DNA of 11,891 bases, taken from the NCBI GenBank assembly GCA_039934635.1, contig JBDTLT010000171.1, forward strand, positions 1-11,891. Reading direction: 5' to 3'. The DNA comes from DATLFA01 sp039934635 (GTDB lineage Bacteria; Actinomycetota; Acidimicrobiia; Acidimicrobiales; WLNW01). A model generated the notes under the pieces. The model saw only the letters and a list, made by a program, of their open reading frames with translations. It did not search any database and had not been told where the DNA came from. Within the stretch, counting starts at the first letter, position 1, and every line of letters begins with the position of its first letter. Below, piece by piece: positions 1-6,658 of this stretch. Made by a program: the position numbers and the translations under genes.

Positions 1-578
1 ATCACGTTGGCGTTGACGTTGTAGCGCTTGAGGCTCATCGCCGCGGACTTGGTCAAGCTGATGATGCCGCCCTTGGCCGCCGAGTAGTTGGCCTGCGACG
101 ACGAACCGATCGACGCACCCGAGGTGAAACCGATGAGGCTGCCGCCACCGTCTTGCTTGCGCATGATGGCCGACGCCGCGCGAAACACGGTGAACGTGCC
201 CTTGAGGTGCACGCGTACGACGTCGTCCCACTCGTCTTCGGTCATGTTGAAGATCATGCGCTCGCGCAAGATGCCCGCGACACAAACGCACGCGTCGATC
301 GTTCCCCAGTTGTTGACGGCCGCGTCGACGATTGCCTGCCCGGTCGCCATCGTGGACACGTCACCGGCGACTGCCACCGCAGTGCCACCCGCCTTGGTGA
401 TGTCGGCGACGACACCGTCGGCGACCTCACTCGTCGGGTTGGAGCCGTCCTGGGCGACGCCGTAGTCGGCAACGACGACGCGCGCGCCCTCGGCGGCACA
501 GGCGATGGCGATGGCGCGGCCGATGCCCGAACCAGCCCCGGTCACTGCGACATTCTTGCCCTCGAGAAAGCCAGCCAC
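1..578 (-). CDS. SDR-family NAD(P)-dependent oxidoreductase, C terminus beyond the window
   Basis: A classical short-chain dehydrogenase that should oxidise or reduce a hydroxyl/keto group with NAD(H). The visible 192 residues hold the Rossmann motif TGAGSGIG (13-20), Asp38 at the end of beta-2 (which favours NAD over NADP), and the active-site YSAAK (Tyr165, Lys169). The likely start is GTG at 578, because AGGAGA lies 6 nt upstream on the minus strand. Two oddities are visible. The usual NNAG is CVAG at 99-102, so the structural Asn pair is gone. The candidate catalytic Ser153 is 12 residues before the Tyr instead of 13, with Thr152 at the normal distance. The long insert after Asp38 and the QANYSAAK region recall SDRs related to the dehydrogenase domain of peroxisomal multifunctional enzyme 2 and actinobacterial steroid/acyl-CoA SDRs. 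It is divergent from the SDR at 688. Substrate unknown. The gene runs off the left edge, so roughly the last quarter is missing. Confidence 0.9.
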   Translation of the reverse strand, partial: MAGFLEGKNVAVTGAGSGIGRAIAIACAAEGARVVVADYGVAQDGSNPTSEVADGVVADITKAGGTAVAVAGDVSTMATGQAIVDAAVNNWGTIDACVCVAGILRERMIFNMTEDEWDDVVRVHLKGTFTVFRAASAIMRKQDGGGSLIGFTSGASIGSSSQANYSAAKGGIISLTKSAAMSLKRYNVNANV

Positions 579-675
579 TGCACGTCTCCTGTTCGTTCGC
601 ATTCGATCGGTGGCGAAACGAGGGCACGATAGCCGTCCCGCTGTTCGCACGGCCGCTCGGACGGGGCTTCACCGC

Positions 676-681
676 TACGGT
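676..681 (+). promoter_or_regulatory. Candidate -10 element for a leaderless SDR transcript
   Basis: TACGGT fits the TANNNT pattern of actinobacterial -10 elements and ends exactly 6 nt before the ATG at 688. A start site about 7 nt downstream would fall on the A of the ATG. No convincing -35 hexamer is visible, and the only SD-like bases (GGTGGA) sit too close to the ATG to be good. The prediction rests on position and on similarity to the promoter before 10159. Confidence 0.4.
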
Positions 682-687
682 GGACCT

Positions 688-1497
688 ATGACAGACAATC
701 AACGATCGGGGCGACTGGCCGGCGAGGTCGCCATCGTCACCGGGTCGACCGCGGGCCTGGGCAAGGAGATCGCTCGACTGTTCGTCGCCGAGGGCGCCAC
801 CGTGGTCGTCACCGGGCGCAACCAGGAGCGCGGCGACGCCATCGCGGCCGACCTGCGCGCCGACGGCGGCGACGCGACATTCCTCCGGGCCGATCTCGGC
901 GTCGACGACGATGCCTACGCCCTGATCGACACGACCATCGAGCGCTATGGCGCGCTGCACGTACTGGTCAACAACGCGGTTTCGCCCGAAATCATCGCCC
1001 GTGACGGCAAGGCCGCCGACGTCAGCAACGAGGTCTGGGAGGCGATGCTGCGCGTCAACGTGCTCGGAGCCGCGTGGCTGCTGCAACGAACGATCCCACA
1101 GATGCTCGCGCAGGGCCGCGGCTCGATCGTCAACATCTCGTCGCGTACCGCCGAACGAGCGTCGCCTCGTTTGGCTGCCTACACCGCCAGCAAAGGCGCG
1201 ATGAACGCGCTCGCCCGTTCGATCACGCTCGACTACGGCCGCGAGGGCATCCGCTGCAATACGGTGCAGCCGGGCTACATCCTCCATGAGGAGCGCGACG
1301 CCGAGCTCACCCCCGAGCGCCGTCGCTATATCGAGGAAATGTGCATCACGAGGCCACCGGCCGCGATCGATGTCGCGTACGCCGTCTTGTTCTTCGCGTC
1401 GCACGAATCCGAATGCATCAGCGGGGTCACGCTGCAGGTCGACGCCGGTTCCTCCGCGGGCCGCGGGCGCACGTTCGACTATCCGCCAGCCGAATAG
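688..1497 (+). CDS. SDR-family NAD(P)-dependent oxidoreductase
   Basis: A complete 269-residue classical SDR, normal in length for the family. It has the cofactor-binding TGSTAGLG (18-25), Asn95-Asn96 in the NNAx motif (with Val98 replacing the usual Gly), Ser152, and the catalytic Tyr165-x3-Lys169. The VDAG-like end at the C terminus is typical of FabG-type SDRs. An Arg soon after beta-2 (TGRN) would suit NADP. The ATG at 688 is preferred: longer in-frame forms would extend across the divergent SDR, and a -10-like hexamer 6 nt upstream suggests leaderless translation. Its partner starts divergently 109 bp away (578), so the two may share a control region. The C-terminal region from about residue 200 (many Glu/Arg) carries the substrate loop and gives no substrate clue. 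Function beyond oxidoreductase is not assignable. Confidence 0.92.
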   Translation: MTDNQRSGRLAGEVAIVTGSTAGLGKEIARLFVAEGATVVVTGRNQERGDAIAADLRADGGDATFLRADLGVDDDAYALIDTTIERYGALHVLVNNAVSPEIIARDGKAADVSNEVWEAMLRVNVLGAAWLLQRTIPQMLAQGRGSIVNISSRTAERASPRLAAYTASKGAMNALARSITLDYGREGIRCNTVQPGYILHEERDAELTPERRRYIEEMCITRPPAAIDVAYAVLFFASHESECISGVTLQVDAGSSAGRGRTFDYPPAE

Positions 1498-1572
1498 ATC
1501 TCGCCCGCCCGAACGGACGTACGACCGGCAGCGCATCGGGACCAACCCGCAATGCACACGAATCGCACATAG

Positions 1573-1603
1573 TTCACTTCTACCCCACCAACATCACTAG
1601 TAT
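1573..1603 (+). promoter_or_regulatory. Possible promoter for the cyclic-di-GMP gene
   Basis: TAGTAT at 1598-1603 matches the TANNNT pattern. TTCACT at 1573-1578 matches the -35 consensus at four of six positions, but the spacer is 19 bp, which is long. Transcription from here would give a leader of about 85 nt that contains the inverted repeat at 1625-1647. Speculative. Confidence 0.3.
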
Positions 1604-1624
1604 CACCGCTGCTCTGGGCGGAAA

Positions 1625-1647
1625 GCGTGCGGCTATTGGCGGCACGC
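1625..1647 (+). repeat. Inverted repeat in the leader of the cyclic-di-GMP gene
   Basis: GCGTGC at 1625-1630 pairs with GCACGC at 1642-1647 around an 11-nt loop. There is no T-run after it, so it is not a standard terminator for the SDR upstream. It could be a leader hairpin or a protein-binding dyad. The rest of the 196-nt gap between 1497 and 1694 shows nothing else I can name, including no cyclic-di-GMP riboswitch. Confidence 0.3.
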
Positions 1648-1693
1648 GCACGGGCGAGCGAGTCAACTCCCCGCTCGTTCGAACCGGAGCGAA

Positions 1694-3880
1694 GTGTCCC
1701 AACCCAACCTGCCCCCGCCGCTCGGCCCTGATACACGTCCGCTCGGGGAACGCATCGATGCCGTGGCGCTGCCTCCAGCGCGTGGCGCACTCGCGCACGT
1801 CGCGCTGCGCGCGATCGAGCACTACGTCGCGGTCCTCGACCTCGACGGGACGGTCCTCGAGATCAACGAACGCGGCTTCGTCCCGTTGCCGCCCCCCGTC
1901 GAAGACATCATCGATCGCGCGTTGTGGGACACCGAGCCATGGGCCGGAAACCCAACCGCGCAAGCACAACTCCGTCTCTACTTCGATCGCGCCCGCGGGG
2001 GCACGGTCACACGGGACACCCTCGCGCTGCACCATCGCGACTCGACCGCGAACATCGAGATCGAAGTCCCCGTCGAGGTTCTCTTCACCCCCGTTGTCAG
2101 CGGCGACCCCGATGGCCCGGCACACGTGGCATTCGTCGTCATCGAAGCCGCACACGTCGCCGAGCGCCACTCCTTGCGCACCGCGGTGACCGACCAATCG
2201 CGTGCGCTGGCCGAATCCGAGGCGCGCTTCCGCGCGCTGGCCGAAAGCACCTCCGATCTCGTATGCCTGCACACACCCGACGGCGTGTATCAGTACGCCA
2301 GCCCGTCGGTGCGACGCTTGCTCGGGTACGAACCCGACGAGCTCGTCGGCACCCACCCGATCGACTACATCCACCCGGACCAACGGGCGCATGTCGAGGG
2401 CCGCTTCCACATCCACACCGCGGCCGGGAGCAAGCCGGTCGAGTTCTCCTATCGCATCCGCCGTCGCGGTGGTGCATACACCTGGTTCGAAACCGTGATC
2501 ACGCCGATCGTCAGCAACGGTCAGGTCGTGCAGTTGCAGTCGTCGTCGCGCGACATCACCGAGCGTAAGCGCACCGAAGAAGAGCTCGTGCGGTTGGCCT
2601 TCCACGACGAGCTCACCGGCCTCCCCAACCGTGCATTGGCCCTCGATCGCATCGGACAAGCGCTGGCCGTCAGCCGGCGCACCAGTCAAGCCGTAGGTGT
2701 TCTTTTCATCGACCTCGACGGGTTCAAGGTCGTCAACGACACCATCGGCCACTACGCGGGGGATGCGACACTCGTCGCCGTCGCCGAGCGGTTGACCGGT
2801 CTTGTCCGACCGGGCGACACGCTCGCTCGCCTCGGCGGCGACGAGTTCGTCATGTTGTGCCCCGGGGCCGATGGTCCCGCAGCCGCGATCGTCGCTCGGC
2901 GCGTGTTGCACGCGCTCGGCCAACCGTTCACCGTGTACGGGCGCACCATCGATCTCACCGCCAGCATCGGCATCGCCATCTCGCAAGGCGCCGACGACCC
3001 GATGCGTCTCGTCGAGAACGCAGATACCGCGATGTACGACGCAAAACGCGCCGGCCGCGACCGCTTCGCAATCTTCGACCCGGACGAACGCACCTCGCAG
3101 CTCAATCGTCTCGCCACTGAGTTCGCGCTGCGGCGCGCCGTAGAGCGCAACGAATTGCTGCTCCACTACCAACCCGAGATCGATCTCGCCACCGGACGCG
3201 TCGTCGGTGTCGAAGCCCTCGTGCGTTGGCAACGCGACGACGGCATCTTGGTGCCGCCCGGCGAATTCATCCCGCTCGCGGAAGAGACCGGCCTCATCAT
3301 CGTCATCGGGCGCTGGGTCATCGAAGAAGCTTGCCGTCAGGTCGCGCGATGGGAATCACAGGGCGCCGGCCCTGACCTTCGCGTCTGGGTCAACGTGTCG
3401 GCGCGCCAACTTGGTCAACCCGATCTCGTTCCCACCGTGCAGGCCGCCATTCGCGCCGCGCGCATCCGGCCGCAATCGTTGTGCCTCGAGATCACCGAGT
3501 CGGCCCTCATGGAGGACGCCGAAGCCGCCGCCGCGCAACTCGACCAACTCCGCAGCCTCGGCATCAGCCTGGGCGTCGACGACTTCGGCACCGGCTACTC
3601 GTCGCTGGCGTATCTCAACCGATTCCCGCTCGACGTGTTGAAGATCGACCGGTCGTTCGTAGCTCGCCTCGATGCCGACACAGAGGCCGAGACCATCGTC
3701 GCCGCGATCATCGACCTTGCGCACGCCCTCGACTTGGTGGTCATCGCCGAAGGCGTCGAGACCGAAGCACAGCTCGCGGTGCTGCGCCGGCTCGAATGCG
3801 ATCAAGCGGTGGGCTTCTACTTCAGCAAGCCTTTGCCGGCCGAGCAGTTGACCGTCGCCAGCTATATGGGGCGCCAGTAA
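1694..3880 (+). CDS. PAS-PAS-GGDEF-EAL cyclic-di-GMP cyclase/phosphodiesterase
   Basis: A 728-residue signalling protein with no signal peptide or membrane segment, so probably cytoplasmic. Order: a weak PAS-like region (about 38-160), a clear PAS domain (about 179-292, ending in DITERKR), GGDEF (about 300-460) and EAL (about 480-720). The GGDEF domain looks active for making c-di-GMP: FHDELTGLPNR, the metal/nucleotide segment DLDGFKVVND, and intact GGDEF at 381-385. RPGD at 372-375, five residues earlier, matches the RxxD product-inhibition site. The EAL domain keeps Glu507, Asn567, Glu599, Glu602, Asp629-Asp630, Lys650 and Glu686. However, the Gln that normally precedes the GY/GF of the last conserved block is Val706, which may lower phosphodiesterase activity. 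The start is GTG at 1694, with GGAG 4 nt upstream. The PAS domains presumably sense a ligand, redox state or light; no cofactor-binding residue is certain. Its 3' end overlaps the convergent DUF35 gene by 19 bp. Confidence 0.95.
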   Translation: MSQPNLPPPLGPDTRPLGERIDAVALPPARGALAHVALRAIEHYVAVLDLDGTVLEINERGFVPLPPPVEDIIDRALWDTEPWAGNPTAQAQLRLYFDRARGGTVTRDTLALHHRDSTANIEIEVPVEVLFTPVVSGDPDGPAHVAFVVIEAAHVAERHSLRTAVTDQSRALAESEARFRALAESTSDLVCLHTPDGVYQYASPSVRRLLGYEPDELVGTHPIDYIHPDQRAHVEGRFHIHTAAGSKPVEFSYRIRRRGGAYTWFETVITPIVSNGQVVQLQSSSRDITERKRTEEELVRLAFHDELTGLPNRALALDRIGQALAVSRRTSQAVGVLFIDLDGFKVVNDTIGHYAGDATLVAVAERLTGLVRPGDTLARLGGDEFVMLCPGADGPAAAIVARRVLHALGQPFTVYGRTIDLTASIGIAISQGADDPMRLVENADTAMYDAKRAGRDRFAIFDPDERTSQLNRLATEFALRRAVERNELLLHYQPEIDLATGRVVGVEALVRWQRDDGILVPPGEFIPLAEETGLIIVIGRWVIEEACRQVARWESQGAGPDLRVWVNVSARQLGQPDLVPTVQAAIRAARIRPQSLCLEITESALMEDAEAAAAQLDQLRSLGISLGVDDFGTGYSSLAYLNRFPLDVLKIDRSFVARLDADTEAETIVAAIIDLAHALDLVVIAEGVETEAQLAVLRRLECDQAVGFYFSKPLPAEQLTVASYMGRQ

Positions 3881-4287
3881 GGCACCGCGCGGCCGGGCTC
3901 GTACTCGACCGCGTAGGCCTCGACCGGTAGATCGACGCGCACGTCGTCGACCGCAATGCCGGTGAGCGTGCCGAACATCCGCACCGGCGCGTCGTCGAGA
4001 TCGACCATCGCCACGCAATACGGCAGCTCGCCGGCGAAGGGCTTGGCGCCGTACTGCCGGATGATCGTGAAGGTGTAGACGGTGCCGCGCGGCGACACTT
4101 CTTGCCATCGCGGCGTCGCAGCACAGCGCGTGCAGATCGCTCGGGGATACCACTGGCGGTGACCGCACGCATCGCAGTGCTGGATGAGCAACCGCCCTTG
4201 CGCGCACGCCTCGAACCACGGGCCGTACTCGCCTTCGCCCGCCGGTGTGGGGCGATCCCATTGCCGATCGCGGATGACATCCATCAT
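3862..4287 (-). CDS. DUF35 Zn-ribbon/OB-fold protein, partner of the thiolase-like protein
   Basis: A 141-residue protein of the DUF35 type. A short helical N terminus (about 18-30, EYGPWFEACAQG) leads to a rubredoxin-like zinc ribbon with Cys38-x2-Cys41 and Cys52-x2-Cys55, then an OB fold (about 60-135) that includes the typical PYCVAMVDLDD segment. All four zinc cysteines are present. In known systems such as ChsH2-Ltp2 of steroid side-chain degradation and the archaeal thiolase/HMG-CoA synthase complex, DUF35 proteins bind a thiolase-fold enzyme and help hold the acyl-CoA. The start is the first ATG of ATGATGG at 4287, which overlaps the upstream stop as ATGA, so translation is almost certainly coupled and the two proteins are probably made in equal amounts. 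A longer form from 4335 would lie inside the neighbour and was rejected. Its stop lies 19 bp inside the convergent cyclic-di-GMP gene. Confidence 0.93.
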   Translation of the reverse strand: MMDVIRDRQWDRPTPAGEGEYGPWFEACAQGRLLIQHCDACGHRQWYPRAICTRCAATPRWQEVSPRGTVYTFTIIRQYGAKPFAGELPYCVAMVDLDDAPVRMFGTLTGIAVDDVRVDLPVEAYAVEYEPGRAVPYWRPI

Positions 4288-5471
4288 GACGGCCGATCCT
4301 TGCCCAGCACGACGGCGCCCATGCACGACAACCATCCGCCCGATCCACAGGCCAGTGCGATGTCACAGTCGGGCACTTGCACTGCGCCGGCCTGACCGCG
4401 CAGCTGGCGCACCGCTTCGATGATGAGAAAGATGCCGCGCATGCCCGGATGATTGGACGACAAGCCGCCGCCATCGGTGTTCATCGGCCACTTGCCACCC
4501 TTGCGAAAGTGTCCTTCTTGCACGAGCGCACCGCCCTCACCTTTGCCGGCGAAGCCAAGGCCCTCGAGCATCATCAGCACCGTGATCGTGAAGCTGTCGT
4601 AGAGCTGCAACACGTCGATGTCGTCGACGGTGACACCGGCCCGGCCGAGCGCCTCGGGGCCCGCCGTCGCGACCCCCGGTTCGGTGAAGTCGGGCATCTG
4701 GATGATGTTCCAATGCGTCTGCGTGCCCGCGGCACCGAGTACGTAGACCGGCGGTTGCGCGAGATCGCGGGCTCGTTCTTCGGTGGTCATGATGAACGCG
4801 CCACCGCCGTCGGTGATGACACAGCAGTCGAGTTTGTGCAACGGGTCGGCCACCATACGCGAGCCGAGCACGTCGTCGATGGTGATCGGATCGCGATAAC
4901 GAGCCAAGGGGTTGTACGTGGCGTACTCGCGAACGCCAACCGCGATCTCGGCGAGTTGTTCGGATGTCGTGCCGAACTCGTGCATGTGACGCCGCGCCGC
5001 CATCGCGTAAGAGCCGACGAGCGGTATGCCGTACGACGACATGAACTGTGACGTGCCCTCGACGCGCGAGTCGCTGGTGTGGAACCCGCCGGTGCCGAGC
5101 ATGCGTCCCATGCGCGTGAGTTGGTCGGACCCGTAGGTCACGAGGATTGCCTCGGCCAGACCATCTTTGATGGCAGCGGCCGCGTGCTGCACATGGAACT
5201 CGAACGACGATCCGCCGGTCATCGTCGAGTCGAAGTAGCGGTGCTTGATGCCGAGGTATTCGGCCATCGCCACCGCCATGTCGTTCGGGCTCGACGACGC
5301 GTTGACATAGCCGTCGAGGTCGGACTTGGGCATGGCGCAATCTTCGAGTGCCCGCTGCATCGCCTGGGCATGGTGCTGCGTGCTCGTGAGGTGCGGTGCA
5401 ATCGGGTAGTCGGACAAACCGATCCCACAGATCACCGGTGTTCGGGTAGCCACGGCCGCAGTTGAACACAT
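4284..5471 (-). CDS. Thiolase-fold (SCP-x/lipid-transfer-like) protein lacking the nucleophilic cysteine
   Basis: About 395 residues, the usual length of SCP-x-type thiolases, and recognisable by its GIG start, LQLYDSF (Tyr291), SSNHPG (His341) and ACGSGG (Cys375); numbering is from the ATG. A true thiolase forms an acyl-enzyme on a Cys in a VNxxCxSG motif. Here that place reads STMTGGSS (82-89), with no Cys nearby, so thiolytic acyl transfer by the usual mechanism is unlikely. Family knowledge suggests either retro-aldol cleavage of a 3-hydroxyacyl-CoA, as shown for Ltp2 with a DUF35 partner, or a substrate-binding role. The retained His and second Cys mean it is not simply decayed. The start is uncertain: ATG 5471, or GTG 5453 (giving MATRTPVICG), which fits family N termini better. 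Neither has a good ribosome binding site. It overlaps the downstream DUF35 gene by 4 bp and starts back to back with the dehydrogenase at 5498. Confidence 0.9.
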   Translation of the reverse strand: MCSTAAVATRTPVICGIGLSDYPIAPHLTSTQHHAQAMQRALEDCAMPKSDLDGYVNASSSPNDMAVAMAEYLGIKHRYFDSTMTGGSSFEFHVQHAAAAIKDGLAEAILVTYGSDQLTRMGRMLGTGGFHTSDSRVEGTSQFMSSYGIPLVGSYAMAARRHMHEFGTTSEQLAEIAVGVREYATYNPLARYRDPITIDDVLGSRMVADPLHKLDCCVITDGGGAFIMTTEERARDLAQPPVYVLGAAGTQTHWNIIQMPDFTEPGVATAGPEALGRAGVTVDDIDVLQLYDSFTITVLMMLEGLGFAGKGEGGALVQEGHFRKGGKWPMNTDGGGLSSNHPGMRGIFLIIEAVRQLRGQAGAVQVPDCDIALACGSGGWLSCMGAVVLGKDRPS

Positions 5472-5486
5472 CCCAAGCGGGCGTGC

Positions 5487-5492
5487 TTTACT
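5487..5492 (+). promoter_or_regulatory. Possible -10 element for the dehydrogenase at 5498
   Basis: TTTACT ends 5 nt before the ATG at 5498, and no ribosome binding site is visible. This would give a leaderless or nearly leaderless mRNA. The gap between the divergent starts (5471 and 5498) is only 26 bp, so any promoters must lie partly inside the opposite gene. Weak evidence. Confidence 0.25.
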
Positions 5493-5497
5493 CGGGC

Positions 5498-6430
5498 ATG
5501 GTTCGAGTACTCCACCACCTCAATGCCGAAATGGCCGGGTCGCTGGCGGCCGATTTCCCCTCGGTCGAGTTCGTCTCGATCCCCCGCGACGGCACCCTCG
5601 ACGCCGGTGTCGTGGGCGACGTGTTGGTCACCAGCCCGGTGTCTACACCAACGCTGGCCGACGCACTGTCGCGTGGCGTGAAGTGGGTGCATCTGGTCGG
5701 CACGGGCGTCGATCGCTTTCCCCTCGACCTCCTGCGCGCCGACGTCACGTTGACGTGCTCGCGCGGTGGCTCCGCAGTTGCGATTGCCGAATGGAGTCTC
5801 ACGATGATGCTCGCCTTCGAAAAACGCCTGCCGCACTCGTGGTTCGACTCGCCGCCCGAGCGCTGGTTCCAGGCCGACCTCGGCACCCTCTACGGCAAGA
5901 CCCTTGCCATCGTCGGGCTCGGCGGCATCGGGGAGCGCACGGCTGCGCTCGCACTACCCTTCGACATGCGAGTCAAGGCGCTGCGCCGTTCGCTGCGCCC
6001 GGCGGATACCGCCGGCGTGGAGGTCGTCGCCACTCTGGCCGAAGTCCTCGACGGCGCCGACCACGTACTGATCGCGGCACCGCTCACCGACGAGACCCGC
6101 AACATGATCAATGCCGAGAGCATCGGTTGGATGAAGCCGGGTGTACATCTCGTCAACATCGCCCGGGGCGGGCTGATCGACCACGACGCGCTGCGAGCGG
6201 CGCTCGATTCGGGCCACGTCGCGCGGGCGGCACTCGACACGGTCGAACCCGAGCCACTGCCCGATGGCCACTGGCTCTATTCGCACCCGAGCGTGCGGCT
6301 GAGCCCGCACATCTCGTGGAGCATGCCCCACGCGCAGGGCATGCTCATCGACACCTTCCGCGAAAACCTGCGGCGCTACGCCGACGGACGCGAACTCGCC
6401 AACGTGGTCGACGTACAGCTCGGCTATTGA
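5498..6430 (+). CDS. D-isomer-specific 2-hydroxyacid dehydrogenase
   Basis: A 310-residue NAD(P)-dependent dehydrogenase that should interconvert a 2-oxoacid and a D-2-hydroxyacid; glyoxylate/hydroxypyruvate reductases and phosphoglycerate dehydrogenases belong to this family. The nucleotide-binding GLGGIG is at 140-145. The catalytic triad is complete: Arg223 in NIARGGLID, Glu252 in VEPEPLP and His271 in SPHISW, with the spacing expected for the family. The N-terminal substrate domain is short (about 100 residues), and there is no C-terminal ACT domain, so it is not a full-length serine-pathway PGDH. This size and layout resemble GhrA-like reductases. ATG 5498 is chosen over a TTG at 5462 because the latter would overlap the divergent thiolase-like gene and add an unrelated stretch. 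There is no clear metabolic link to the neighbours, though a 2-hydroxyacid step could follow alpha-oxidation. Substrate not assignable. Confidence 0.92.
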   Translation: MVRVLHHLNAEMAGSLAADFPSVEFVSIPRDGTLDAGVVGDVLVTSPVSTPTLADALSRGVKWVHLVGTGVDRFPLDLLRADVTLTCSRGGSAVAIAEWSLTMMLAFEKRLPHSWFDSPPERWFQADLGTLYGKTLAIVGLGGIGERTAALALPFDMRVKALRRSLRPADTAGVEVVATLAEVLDGADHVLIAAPLTDETRNMINAESIGWMKPGVHLVNIARGGLIDHDALRAALDSGHVARAALDTVEPEPLPDGHWLYSHPSVRLSPHISWSMPHAQGMLIDTFRENLRRYADGRELANVVDVQLGY

Positions 6431-6435
6431 GCCTC

Positions 6436-6441
6436 CATACT
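6436..6441 (+). promoter_or_regulatory. Candidate -10 element for a leaderless transcript of the small membrane protein
   Basis: CATACT (four of six matches to TATAAT) ends exactly 6 nt before the ATG at 6448, the same distance as the hexamers before 688 and 10159. No ribosome binding site precedes the ATG. No good -35 is seen, and read-through from the dehydrogenase (stop at 6430) is also possible. A transcript starting here would also cover the P450. Confidence 0.4.
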
Positions 6442-6447
6442 GGTCAC

Positions 6448-6639
6448 ATGCGCCTGCACGACAGCCCCAAGGACAAGCAGGCCCGGGACGAAGCGGTGCA
6501 GTTGATCCTGCGCCGGGTCGGCGTGTCGGTCGGGCTCTTCGCCGTGGGCGGCCTGCTCGCCTACGCGCTCGGCATACCGCTGTTGGTCATCCTGATCTTC
6601 GGTATCGTGACCGTGGGCCTGGTGCTCTTCACCACCTGA
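6448..6639 (+). CDS. Small two-helix membrane protein, function unknown
   Basis: A 63-residue protein with a charged N terminus (HDSPKDKQARDE, residues 4-15) and two hydrophobic helices, about 24-41 and 44-62, separated by a tight LGIP turn. Both ends are probably on the cytoplasmic side. The pattern of a helix, an LGIP/LGVP turn and a second helix recalls small actinobacterial membrane proteins such as the DUF4229 group, but this is an impression and not a family assignment. It lies 17 nt after the dehydrogenase and its stop is 19 nt before the P450 start, so it is probably co-transcribed with the P450. Coding is supported by the coherent two-helix pattern filling the gap on the same strand. 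It might be an accessory of the P450 or merely a neighbour. Confidence 0.75.
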   Translation: MRLHDSPKDKQARDEAVQLILRRVGVSVGLFAVGGLLAYALGIPLLVILIFGIVTVGLVLFTT

Positions 6640-6658
6640 CTCTCTCATGGGGGAACCA

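Noticed and set aside
427..1557. A 376-codon minus-strand frame crossing the two left SDRs
   Set aside because: It runs through the divergent promoter region and opposite the SDR at 688, with an Arg/Gly-rich product and no recognisable domain.
1600..1693. A c-di-GMP riboswitch in the leader of the GGDEF/EAL gene
   Set aside because: Only a single 6-bp stem is seen, and none of the conserved GEMM loop sequences.
1580..3232. A 550-codon open frame on the minus strand opposite the cyclic-di-GMP gene
   Set aside because: It lies entirely against a well-supported GGDEF/EAL gene, its product shows no family motif, and long antisense frames are expected in GC-rich coding DNA.
3356..4474. A 372-codon minus-strand frame spanning the DUF35 region and the end of the cyclic-di-GMP gene
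   Set aside because: It is out of frame with the DUF35 and thiolase-like genes, which have clear motifs, and its product is compositionally biased.
5462..5497. TTG start for the D-2-hydroxyacid dehydrogenase
   Set aside because: It would overlap the divergent thiolase-like gene and add residues unlike the family; the ATG at 5498 begins directly before the conserved fold.
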